A stretch of 20,079 bases of DNA from an uncultured Collinsella sp. (GTDB lineage: Bacteria; Actinomycetota; Coriobacteriia; Coriobacteriales; Coriobacteriaceae). The notes under the pieces are model-generated. The model worked only from the letters and a program-made list of their open reading frames with translations, made no database searches and had not been told where the DNA came from. Location of the stretch: contig USAY01000026.1 of NCBI GenBank assembly GCA_900552755.1, positions 1-20,079 of the forward strand, in the 5' to 3' direction. The position numbers and the translations under genes were made by a program. The first letter of the stretch is position 1, and each line of letters opens with the position of its first letter. Shown here one piece after another: positions 7,003-13,480 of the stretch.

Positions 7003-7845
7003 ATGATTGTGTTTTCCGATATGGATGGAACGCTGTTGACGAGCGATAAGCAGATGAGCGATGCCACCTGGGCGATGCTCGACGAGCTCGCTCGACGCGG
7101 GATTGAATTTGTGCCCTGCACGGGACGTCCGCTGTCGGGCATCTTTGAGCCCATCCTCGCCCATACCGCCGTGCACTATGCCGTTTGCGCCAATGGCGCC
7201 AGCGTCTGGCAGCTCGACGACGATGTGCCCACCGACGCCTCGCGCGCCACGTGCATCTTGAGCCGTCCGCTCGATTGCGGCATTGCCCATCGCATCCATC
7301 GCATTGCCGCCGGCCACGATGTGACCTTCGATATCTTCGCGGATGGGCAGTGCTTCCTCCCCCGCTCGCTATACGGGCGTCTGGATGAGTTCTGTGGCGG
7401 CGACCCCCACATCGCGGCTTCGCTCAAGCGCACACGAACACCGATCGACATGGATATCGACAGCAAGATCGACGAGGTCGAGACGCTCGAACGCATCGCC
7501 ATGTACTGGCACGACCCGGCCGATCGCGACGCCATCGCAGCAGAGCTCGACACGCTCGGAGGCATTGAGGTCACGCGTTCGTACGCCATGAATATCGAGG
7601 TCATGGGTGAGGGTGCCACCAAGGGAACGGCCCTCACGTGGCTATGCGAGCACCTGGGCGAGCGTCTCGCCGACGCCTGGGCCTTCGGCGACAACATCAA
7701 CGACATCCCCATGCTGCAGGCAGCGGGCCATGGCGTGGCCATGATCAACGCCGAGCCTGAAGATCGCGAGGCCGCCGACGCCATCACCGAATACGACAAC
7801 GACCACGACGGCGTCGCCCGCACCATCATGGCCGCCCTCGCCTAG
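7003..7845 (+). CDS. HAD-superfamily Cof-type phosphatase (first copy)
   Basis: A 280-residue haloacid-dehalogenase-type hydrolase of the Cof/IIB branch, which dephosphorylates sugar phosphates, nucleotides or similar small molecules in the cytoplasm. Motif I is DMDGTLL (6-12; nucleophile Asp 6, acid/base Asp 8), motif II Thr 40 in CTGRPL, motif III Lys 207 in GATKGTAL, motif IV FGDNINDIPM (228-237). The residues between motifs II and III form the C2 cap. GAAAGGG lies 9 bases before the ATG. The gene stands alone between a terminator and repeat R1, whose sequence begins at this gene's TAG stop. A second Cof-type gene faces it on the other strand. The substrate cannot be predicted. Confidence 0.92.
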   Translation: MIVFSDMDGTLLTSDKQMSDATWAMLDELARRGIEFVPCTGRPLSGIFEPILAHTAVHYAVCANGASVWQLDDDVPTDASRATCILSRPLDCGIAHRIHRIAAGHDVTFDIFADGQCFLPRSLYGRLDEFCGGDPHIAASLKRTRTPIDMDIDSKIDEVETLERIAMYWHDPADRDAIAAELDTLGGIEVTRSYAMNIEVMGEGATKGTALTWLCEHLGERLADAWAFGDNINDIPMLQAAGHGVAMINAEPEDREAADAITEYDNDHDGVARTIMAALA

Positions 7846-7900
7846 TCATTGATCAATCATTGGGGACGTTCTTAAACGACTAGTCGTTGGGGACACTCTT
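7843..7900 (+). repeat. Palindrome-core repeat R1 (plus orientation)
   Basis: The core is TTGGGGACGTTCTT (7860-7873), the perfect palindrome AACGACTAGTCGTT (7875-7888) and TTGGGGACACTCTT (7887-7900). It starts at the TAG of the preceding HAD gene, with TAGTCAT and a short insert containing ATTGATCAAT. It matches the reverse complement of R3 at all but about three positions over 41 bases. It points away from the gene it follows, as R2 and R3 also do. Confidence 0.9.
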
Positions 7901-7913
7901 CGCAAAAAGCTGC

Positions 7914-7962
7914 AAGGATTGTCCCCCACTGTCGGCAGAAAAGGAACGTCCCCATCTGCCGG
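7914..7962 (-). repeat. Palindrome-core repeat R2 (minus orientation)
   Basis: On the minus strand: CCGGCAGA, TGGGGACGTTCCTT, core CTGCCGACAG (7929-7938, complementary apart from one wobble pair), GTGGGGGACAATCCTT. It begins 1 to 2 bases after the TAA of the second HAD gene. CGGCAGA (7955-7961) can also pair with TCTGCCG (7933-7939) to form an alternative 7-bp stem. Head to head with R1 it fills the gap between the two convergent HAD genes. Confidence 0.9.
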
Positions 7963-7963
7963 A

Positions 7964-8758
7964 TTAGGAGAAACTCTCCAGCACGCGACGGAGCTCACGT
8001 TGGACGGCGTGGTCACGGTTACAACCCACCACGCGATCGGCCACCGCCTTGAGCGCGGGGCGCGCATTTTCCATCGCGCAGCCCGTGCCGACAAAGCGAA
8101 TGATCTCGTAGTCGTTCATCGAGTCGCCAAACGCCATGACCTCGTCGCGTTCGACGCCATAGTGCTCCATGAGCTGCTCGATTCCCGAGGCTTTCGACAC
8201 ACCGGGCTGCATGGCATCGATCCATGCGTTTCCAGAAGGCGCAAAGGTAAAGAGCTGGCCAAGCTCGCGCTGCAGTACGTAGGCACTGTCCATAACGGCA
8301 CAGTCATCGCAAAAGATACTCGCCTTGATGATATTTACGCTGGGATCGGGCAGCTCCCAAATGCGCTCGGCATTGGGAAGGTCCTTATCGACCTCACGCA
8401 CGAACTTGCACTCGTCATCGAGCAGGAAGGACTTGGTTCGGTCAAAGAGCGCAAGATGCAGATTGGGAAACGTCCTGACGGCCTGGGCGAGCCTTCGAAT
8501 CGCCAGGTGGGAATACACCTCACGGTCTACCATCTTACCGTCGGCGTAGACTTGGGCGCCGTTAGCGGCGACAAAGTCCATCTTGTCGCGAACGGGCGCA
8601 AAGAACTCGCACAGGCGATCGTAGCGACGACCTGACGATGCAGCGAAATGCACGCCATGCTCGTGTAGCGCCAGAATCAGTTCGTAGGTCTCGGGAGGCA
8701 CCTGGCCGTTTTCGTCAAGCAGTGTGCCGTCCATATCGGATGCAATCAGTTTAAACAT
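7964..8758 (-). CDS. HAD-superfamily Cof-type phosphatase (second copy)
   Basis: A 264-residue Cof-type HAD hydrolase, convergent with the first. Motif I is SDMDGTLL (Asp 8, Asp 10), motif II Ser 41/42 in ASSGRR, motif III Lys 189 in GVSKASGIEQL and motif IV FGDSMNDYEI (210-219). SGIEQLMEHYGVERDEVMAFGDSMND is the usual Cof C-terminal block. The two HAD proteins share the family motifs but differ strongly elsewhere, so this is not a recent duplication. AAGGGAG stands 9 bases before the ATG and is itself part of an inverted repeat with the leader. The gene is bracketed by R1/R2 downstream and R3 upstream. Substrate unknown; sugar phosphates or FMN-like compounds are usual for the family. Confidence 0.92.
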   Translation of the reverse strand: MFKLIASDMDGTLLDENGQVPPETYELILALHEHGVHFAASSGRRYDRLCEFFAPVRDKMDFVAANGAQVYADGKMVDREVYSHLAIRRLAQAVRTFPNLHLALFDRTKSFLLDDECKFVREVDKDLPNAERIWELPDPSVNIIKASIFCDDCAVMDSAYVLQRELGQLFTFAPSGNAWIDAMQPGVSKASGIEQLMEHYGVERDEVMAFGDSMNDYEIIRFVGTGCAMENARPALKAVADRVVGCNRDHAVQRELRRVLESFS

Positions 8759-8920
8759 AGAAAAGCTCCCTTCGGGCTTGATGGAATCGGACGTATATCC
8801 AAAATCACCGTACCCAAAGGGAGCTCAAATAAGACTCCGCGGGCGCAAACGTTACAAGGACCTAGCAAATAGCTCACGCGCGCCAGAGGCCCCACGTACG
8901 CGACGTCAGGCAGCCCGCCA
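8759..8920 (-). promoter_or_regulatory. Leader of the second HAD gene with SD-complementary arm
   Basis: AAGGGAGCT (minus strand, 8772-8764), which contains the Shine-Dalgarno site, has an exact 9-base complement AGCTCCCTT at 8825-8817. If the transcript starts upstream of 8825 the two could pair and hide the ribosome site. A local CCC-gaa-GGG hairpin can also cover it. A -10-like GATATA lies between the arms; if that is the real promoter the upstream arm would not be transcribed. The remaining bases up to R3 show no gene. Confidence 0.35.
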
Positions 8921-8967
8921 AAGAGTGTCCCCGACGATTAGTCGTTTAAGAACGTCCCCGATGACTA
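8921..8967 (-). repeat. Palindrome-core repeat R3 (minus orientation)
   Basis: On the minus strand it starts at the TAG of ade: TAGTCAT, CGGGGACGTTCTT, core AACGACTAATCGTC (8946-8933), GGGGACACTCTT. The core differs from R1 at two positions, and both changes leave G-T pairs, so self-complementarity is kept. With R1 it forms an inverted pair of about 41 bp flanking the second HAD gene, about 1.1 kb apart. Confidence 0.9.
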
Positions 8968-10785
8968 GTCGGCGTAGGTGAAGGTCGTGACGTCGAACAT
9001 GCCCTCGGGGCGGATGCGGAGCGTCGGGATGACCGGCAGGGGCAGGAAGATAATGCCCATGATGGGGTCGAGCGGCGGCTCAATACCCATGGCGCGCGCC
9101 TTGACCATAAAGTCGTCGTGCTGCGCGGCAACGTCCTCGGCCGTACCCTCGCTCATAAGGCCACCGAGCGCCAGCGGAATGCGCGCCACGACCTCGCCGT
9201 TGCGCACCAGCACGTGGCCGCCCTGGCCCACGGCCTCAACGGCAGCCATCATATCCGCCGCATTGTCGCCCACCACGCACACGTTGTGCGAGTCGTGGCC
9301 GATCGTCGAGGCGATGGCACCGCCCGTGATGGTAAAGCCGCGCACCCAGCCGCGACCGATGTGCTTGCCAACAAGACCCAGGCCCGCAGGACCATCACCG
9401 TCGGCGCCCTCGGCTTGCAGCGACACGCCGCGGCCGTGACGTTCGATCAGCATAATGCGGCGCAGGCCCTCGGCGTTCTCGGGGCGAGCCATACCCGTGA
9501 TGGCCTTGCCCGGCACCACGTCGATCACGGCCTCGCCCGGCTTAAAGGCATAGTCAAACACGTCGAGCGATAGCTTCGGCAGTTTAACGGAAGCACGCAG
9601 TTCATCGGCAAGGGCCGCAACCTCGGCCATCTCGGGTGCGATCTCGCCCACAAAGGTGCCGTCCTGCGCCACCAGAGTACCGGCGGCATATACGCGATGC
9701 GGAGCCGTGGCAAACGTCAGGTCATTGAGTACCAGCAGGTCGGCACGCTTGCCCGGGGCAATCGCACCGCGCAGCTCGTGCGGGTCGCGGCAGCCGTGAT
9801 CCAGGCCAAACGCCTCGGCCGTGGAGAGGGACGCCATGGAGATAGCGACCACGGGGTCGATACCGGCCTCAATCGCCACGCGGCAGGCATTGTCGATCAT
9901 GCCGGTCGCAAGCGCATCGGAAGGGGCACGGTCGTCAGTCGCAAAGCAGCAGCGACGGGCGCGAGCGGGATTCTCCAGCAGCATCGGCGACAGGTTGGCC
10001 AAGTCATGGCTGCACGTACCCTCGCGGAGCATCACGTACATGCCACGAGACAGCTTGTCGAGTGCCTCCTCGGGAATCGTCGACTCGTGGTCGGCGATAA
10101 TGCCCGCTGCGGCATAGGCGTTGAGGTCCTTACCGGCAACGAGCGGCGCGTGGCCGTCAACCTGCTTGGACGGCGTCTGGTTGGCAGCATCGATGCGAGC
10201 ACAGGTCTCGGGGTCGGCCATAAAGACGCCCGGCAGGTTCATCATCTCGCCCAGACCAAAGACATCGCCTGGATGCTCGGCAAAAAACGCCTGCATATCG
10301 GCAGCCGAAATAACGGCACCGGCCTGCTCGTCGGGCAGCGCGGGCACGCACGAAGGCATCATGTACTTGATGGAGATGGGCGCGCGGCGACCATCCTCAA
10401 TCATAAAGCGCAAGCCGTCGAGACCGGCAACATTGGCAATCTCGTGGCTGTCGGCAATGGCGGTGGTAGTACCGCGCGTCGCGGCCATGCGAGCATACTC
10501 GGCGGGACGGATGTTCGAAGACTCGATATGCAGATGCCCGTCAATAAAACCGGGAGCAAGATAGCGACCCTGGCAGTCGATGACCTCAGTTGCCTCATAG
10601 GTGCCAGCGGCATCGTCGCGACCATCGTAGAGCACGCCGACGATCACACCGTCCTTGACGGCAACGCTGCCGGGCGCCACGCGCTGGCCATACACGTCGA
10701 CAATCTGTGCATTGGTAAACAGCGTGTCGATGGGCACGCGACCCTCGGCGGCGTCGATCACAGACCTCATGACCTCAACGGACAT
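8965..10785 (-). CDS. ade: Adenine deaminase
   Basis: Converts adenine to hypoxanthine and ammonia (EC 3.5.4.2) in purine salvage; cytoplasmic. The 606 residues match the long bacterial Ade type of the amidohydrolase superfamily. Metal and active-site motifs are GHLHIESS (83-90), SHE (113-115), GLGE (177-180), GHAP (211-214), ADHE (231-234) and ATDDR (282-286). The C-terminal Ade-specific domain carries GHDSHN (496-501). The start has AAAGGAG 5 bases upstream of the ATG. The stop codon lies inside repeat R3. It is monocistronic as far as can be seen, with its own candidate promoter upstream. No purine riboswitch fits in its roughly 60-base leader. Confidence 0.95.
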   Translation of the reverse strand: MSVEVMRSVIDAAEGRVPIDTLFTNAQIVDVYGQRVAPGSVAVKDGVIVGVLYDGRDDAAGTYEATEVIDCQGRYLAPGFIDGHLHIESSNIRPAEYARMAATRGTTTAIADSHEIANVAGLDGLRFMIEDGRRAPISIKYMMPSCVPALPDEQAGAVISAADMQAFFAEHPGDVFGLGEMMNLPGVFMADPETCARIDAANQTPSKQVDGHAPLVAGKDLNAYAAAGIIADHESTIPEEALDKLSRGMYVMLREGTCSHDLANLSPMLLENPARARRCCFATDDRAPSDALATGMIDNACRVAIEAGIDPVVAISMASLSTAEAFGLDHGCRDPHELRGAIAPGKRADLLVLNDLTFATAPHRVYAAGTLVAQDGTFVGEIAPEMAEVAALADELRASVKLPKLSLDVFDYAFKPGEAVIDVVPGKAITGMARPENAEGLRRIMLIERHGRGVSLQAEGADGDGPAGLGLVGKHIGRGWVRGFTITGGAIASTIGHDSHNVCVVGDNAADMMAAVEAVGQGGHVLVRNGEVVARIPLALGGLMSEGTAEDVAAQHDDFMVKARAMGIEPPLDPIMGIIFLPLPVIPTLRIRPEGMFDVTTFTYAD

Positions 10786-10852
10786 ACATACTCCTTTAAC
10801 CGTAGAAAACGCTGCGGAGCGGACAAACCTTCACCGCAACAAGCCAATAGCA

Positions 10853-10880
10853 ATTGTATGCCCAAACGGTGGGTCAACAA
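10853..10880 (-). promoter_or_regulatory. Candidate promoter of ade
   Basis: On the minus strand TTGTTG (10880-10875), a 16-base spacer and TACAAT (10858-10853) lie about 70 bases before the ade start. The -10 matches the consensus at five of six positions and the -35 is weak; a TTGACC overlaps the -35 but would leave only 13 bases of spacer. Confidence 0.45.
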
Positions 10881-10947
10881 TACGCCTCTCCGCTTAACGG
10901 CACACGCCACTTGGTGCAATGAGGAGAGGTTGCTTTGCACCAATGAC

Positions 10948-10994
10948 AAGGAGTGTCCCAAAGTGCCGGCACAAAAGGAACGTCCCAAAGTGCC
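10948..10994 (-). repeat. Palindrome-core repeat R4 (minus orientation)
   Basis: On the minus strand: TGGCACT, TTGGGACGTTCCTT, perfect palindrome GTGCCGGCAC (10972-10963), TTTGGGACACTCCTT. The arms are those of R1-R3 with one G fewer, and the core is a different but perfect palindrome. An extra 8-bp inverted repeat TTGGTGCA/TGCACCAA (10911-10918/10936-10943) lies beside it. The IS remnant begins 38 bases to its right. No gene end adjoins it now; the next minus-strand gene upstream is tyrS, beyond the IS. Confidence 0.88.
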
Positions 10995-11045
10995 AACAAC
11001 GGAAGCGCCGATGTTTTGGCAACGACAGACACTATGACCCAATCC

Positions 11046-11150
11046 AGGGGCACGGAAACGACAGGAGCCCCCGCTCGTGACCGCGGGTCGGGGCTGCGAC
11101 AATGTTGTTGAAGTGCCAGAGGCGCAGCCGCGCCGCAACGAGGTTGGGAG
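11046..11150 (+). ncRNA. Structured IS left flank, possible bridge RNA region
   Basis: The segment between the left inverted repeat and the transposase Shine-Dalgarno contains AGCCCC/GGGGCT (11066-11071/11090-11095) with further inner pairs, and GGCGC/GCGCC (11121-11125/11130-11134). IS110-group elements encode a bridge RNA in this position, IS1111-group elements in the 3' flank instead. The hairpins are seen directly; the RNA is inference. Confidence 0.3.
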
Positions 11151-11156
11151 GCTCCC

Positions 11157-11729
11157 GTGCCTAGATATTCTACCGCCTTCGGAATGGACGTACACCTCAG
11201 GTCCACCACCGTCTGCGCGCTCGACGCGGAGACGGGCGAGGCCGTGACGAGGAGGTTCCGCGGCAACCCGTGGGGCGAGGTCGCGGAGTGGATGTCGGGC
11301 TTCCCCGGCCCGTCTCTCGCCGCCTACGAGAGCGGCCACTCGCTGGCGGGCGACGAGGTCTACGAGTGCCTCCTCACGGTGCCCGGGATCGGCCCCAAGA
11401 CCGCCGCGGCGCTGGTGACGTCGATCGACATATCCGCGTTCAGGGGGCACGACGAGCTCGCGAGCTATTGCGGCGTGGCGCCGTCAGACAGGCGCTCCGG
11501 GAGCAGCATCAGGTCGACGTCGCCGCAGCGCGGCGGGAACAGGCAGCTCAAGAACCTGCTCATATTCAGCTGCAACTCCCTCATCGGCACGGACAACAGG
11601 TTCGGGAGGTACTACGGGGAGTGCAGGGCGAGGGGGATGAGGCACAGCAAGGCGCTGAAGGCGGTCGCGAGGAAGAGGCTCAAGGTCATATACGCGATCA
11701 TGCGCGACGCCGTCCCGTACGCGGCCTAG
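11157..11729 (+). pseudogene. IS110-family transposase with in-frame internal deletion
   Basis: A 190-residue open frame starting at GTG with GGGAGG 5 bases upstream. Residues 1-60 are the start of the DEDD (RuvC-like) domain: FGMDVH with catalytic Asp 10, then AAYESG with Glu 57. It then jumps to the C-terminal Transposase_20 domain, beginning at LLTVPGIGPKTAAALVTSID (about 73-92), with GVAPSDRRSG and GNRQLKNLLI. Full-length members have about 340-420 residues, so some 150-220 residues are missing, including the last two acidic residues of the DEDD set and the coiled-coil linker. The reading frame is kept across the deletion and no stop or frameshift is seen. The product cannot be an active recombinase by itself. 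It may be a recent deletion, or a short form mobilised by a full-length relative. Confidence 0.85.
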
Positions 11730-12109
11730 CGGGCGGCGGGATCAACCGAAGAGGAAACCGAGCGGGGGCGCCAGGCGCCCGGATGCGTCATGCCGAAATG
11801 GCGCGAAGCACGCGGTTGACAAAACTATAGAGACACGTCCCGGCGAGCCGGGCAGCCTTCGGGGACACCCCCGTTCTCGCTGTGCGCGCGGCGGCCGCCG
11901 CATCCGCGTCGACAGACTTGGGGAACCCCGCCGAAGGAGAGGATTGCGGGCCGCCGGAGCGGTATCCGCGGATATGAGACTGAGCCGAAGGCGTCGACGA
12001 CATGCCGGGGGCGGACCGGGACGGGTTCAACGGCAGGCCCCGCCGACCGATTGCAGGCGGTCGGCGGGGCCATTGTGGCTCTTGACAGCGGATTGGGTCA
12101 TATGAGCGA
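11730..12109. other. IS 3' flank, non-coding
   Basis: No credible gene; open frames on both strands are arginine/proline/alanine-rich shadows of high GC. It contains GGGCGCC-a-GGCGCCC (11766-11780), TTGACAAAACTATAG (11816-11830) and the long hairpin at 12036-12071. In the IS1111 group this flank encodes the bridge RNA. Confidence 0.45.
12036..12071. repeat. 14-bp perfect hairpin inside the IS right end
   Basis: GGCCCCGCCGACCG (12036-12049) and CGGTCGGCGGGGCC (12058-12071) are exact complements around an 8-base loop. No T run follows on either strand, so a plain terminator is unlikely. It could be the terminal stem of a bridge RNA or a barrier to outside transcription. Confidence 0.7.
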
Positions 12110-12208
12110 GCGGGCCGCATTTGAGACAAGGTGACGTGAAACGAAAGGGCGCTGACCTTCTGGTCGCGCCCTTGAAGTTGAACGTCAGATTGTCCAAATG
12201 CGGCCCGC
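12110..12208. repeat. 99-nt foldback outside the IS end
   Basis: Ordered complementary blocks nest about one centre: GCGGGCCGCATTTG (12110-12123/12195-12208), GACAA (12125-12129/12190-12194), TGACGT (12132-12137/12182-12187), AAGGGCGC (12145-12152/12166-12173), GACC (12154-12157/12162-12165), with loop TTCT. That is 37 paired positions in 99 bases. It begins 7 bases beyond the IS inverted repeat and ends just before the tyrS 3' hairpin. It could be a MITE, a REP-like IS target, or a structured RNA. Confidence 0.75.
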
Positions 12209-12223
12209 GCAGCGTCGGCCGGT

Positions 12224-12245
12224 CCGCCGTTCGTTAGAACGGCGG
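12224..12245 (-). terminator. Hairpin just after tyrS
   Basis: CCGCCGTTC/GAACGGCGG with loop TAAC, a perfect 9-bp stem beginning 2 bases after the tyrS stop. The downstream bases are ACCGGCC with no T run, so it may act as an RNA-stabilising 3' structure or a weak terminator. Confidence 0.45.
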
Positions 12246-12247
12246 AA

Positions 12248-13459
12248 CTAAATCAACTTGAAGCCCTTGCGCTTGCCTACGGAGAGGGTGTCGCCCAGCT
12301 TGAGGGCGCTGGGATCGATGTTATAGCTCTTGGGAGCCACGGCCTTGCCGTTGATCTTGACGCCGCCGCCGTCGATATCGCGACGGGCCTGGCCGGCGCT
12401 CGCCGAAAGACCCAAGTCCTTGAGCAGGCCGGCGAGGTAGATCTGGCCCTCGTCGTTGACGGTCAGCTCAACGTGCTTCTCGGGGAAGTCGGCGAGCTGG
12501 CCCTCCTTGAACACGCGGTCGAACTCGGCCTGAGCCTCGTCGCCGGCGCCGGCGCCGTGGTAGGTGTCGCACAGGTCGCGACCCAGAGCGCGCTTGAGCT
12601 CATAGGGATCGGCAGAGCCGTCGGCCAGAGCAGCGTCGATCTTGTCGACCTCGGCCGGGGTGAGCGAGCTGGCCAGACGATAGTACTTGCCGATCATCTC
12701 ATCGGGGATGGACATGGTCTTGCCGAACATATCCTTGGGGGCATCGGTCAGGCCGATGTAGTTGCCATAGGACTTGGACATCTTGCGCACGCCATCGGTG
12801 CCCTCGAGCAGCGGCATGGTGAGCGCGATCTGCGGCTCCATGCCCATCTTCTCCATGAGCTCGCGGCCGGCGAGCAGGTTGAAGAGCTGGTCGGTGCCGC
12901 CCATCTCCACGTCGGCCTTGATCTGAACGGAGTCGAAGGCCTGCATCACGGGATACAGGAACTCATGCAGGGCGATCGGCGTCTGAGACTGGTAGCGCTT
13001 GGTAAAGTCATCGCGCTCAAGAATGCGGGCGACGGTGAACTTGGAGCACACCTGCAGCAGACCGGCCAGATCCATCGACAAGATCCAGTCGCCGTTGTGC
13101 ACGATGGTGGTCTTCTCGGGATCCAGGATCTTCATGGCCTGGCTCACATAGGTCTCGGCATTGGCCTCGATCTGCTCCTGCGAAAGCTGCGGACGGGTGG
13201 AATTCTTGCCCGAAGGGTCGCCGATCAGCGCGGTGCCGTTGCCGATGATGAGGGTGACGTTGTGGCCCAGGTCCTGGAACTGACGCATCTTGCGCAGGGG
13301 CACGGCGTGGCCCAGGTGCAGGTCGGGGCTGGTGGGGTCGACGCCAAGCTTGATGTTGAGGGGCTCGCCCTTCTCAAGCTTCTTGCGAAGGTCGGCCTCG
13401 GGAACGATCTGCGCGGCGCCCGAGGTGATGATACGCATTTGCTCGTCAACAGACAGCAT
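12248..13459 (-). CDS. tyrS: Tyrosyl-tRNA synthetase (TyrZ type)
   Basis: Attaches tyrosine to tRNA-Tyr (EC 6.1.1.1), class I synthetase, cytoplasmic. From the chosen start the protein has 403 residues. The HIGH motif is HLGH (48-51) in GVDPTSPDLHLGH, and the KMSKS motif is complete at 226-230. MGGTDQLFNLLAGREL (186-201) holds tyrosine-pocket residues, and an S4 RNA-binding domain ends the protein (about 340-403). The LGVDPTSPDLHLGH form is that of the TyrZ branch rather than the E. coli TyrS branch. The start at 13459 is chosen because GGAGG lies 8 bases upstream and the family begins here; an in-frame ATG at 13555 would add 32 unsupported residues. It follows the U32 gene on the same strand after 96 bases. 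No T-box fits in that gap. Confidence 0.96.
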   Translation of the reverse strand: MLSVDEQMRIITSGAAQIVPEADLRKKLEKGEPLNIKLGVDPTSPDLHLGHAVPLRKMRQFQDLGHNVTLIIGNGTALIGDPSGKNSTRPQLSQEQIEANAETYVSQAMKILDPEKTTIVHNGDWILSMDLAGLLQVCSKFTVARILERDDFTKRYQSQTPIALHEFLYPVMQAFDSVQIKADVEMGGTDQLFNLLAGRELMEKMGMEPQIALTMPLLEGTDGVRKMSKSYGNYIGLTDAPKDMFGKTMSIPDEMIGKYYRLASSLTPAEVDKIDAALADGSADPYELKRALGRDLCDTYHGAGAGDEAQAEFDRVFKEGQLADFPEKHVELTVNDEGQIYLAGLLKDLGLSASAGQARRDIDGGGVKINGKAVAPKSYNIDPSALKLGDTLSVGKRKGFKLI

Positions 13460-13480
13460 TGGGTATCCTCCTTTTGCTAT

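Larger units (their letters stand above)
11033..12102 (+). mobile_element. IS110/IS1111-family element, internally deleted
   Basis: The span is set by a perfect 13-bp inverted repeat, TATGACCCAATCC (11033-11045) and GGATTGGGTCATA (12090-12102), enclosing a deleted transposase gene and two non-coding flanks of about 120 and 360 bases. IS1111-group members of the IS110 family have subterminal inverted repeats of this size and a long 3' flank with bridge RNA. TTGACA (12082-12087) points outward near the right end, as in IS110-type circle-junction promoters. A second TTGACA with ACTATAG at 11816-11830, echoing ACTAT at the left end (11031-11035), is an alternative right end about 270 bases earlier. 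No flanking target duplication is visible, as expected for this family. Confidence 0.6.

Noticed and set aside
7846..8967. CRISPR-like array from the repeated GGGGAC arms
   Set aside because: Only two arm copies per locus, direct arms around a palindrome, loci in opposite orientations, no regular spacers and no cas genes.
10786..10860. Purine riboswitch upstream of ade
   Set aside because: The leader after the candidate promoter is about 60 bases and lacks the conserved three-way-junction sequences.
9697..11037. Long plus-strand open frame opposite ade
   Set aside because: It is the antisense of adenine deaminase, whose motifs are unmistakable; high GC gives long antisense frames.
11788..12129. 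Minus-strand open frame in the IS 3' flank
   Set aside because: Pro/Ser/Arg/Ala-rich composition, crosses the 14-bp hairpin and the IS end, and shows no domain.
12110..12208. Integron attC site
   Set aside because: The foldback size fits, but the RYYYAAC/GTTRRRY core pair is not at the ends and no integron integrase is nearby; the recombinase fragment at 4011 is phage type and distant.
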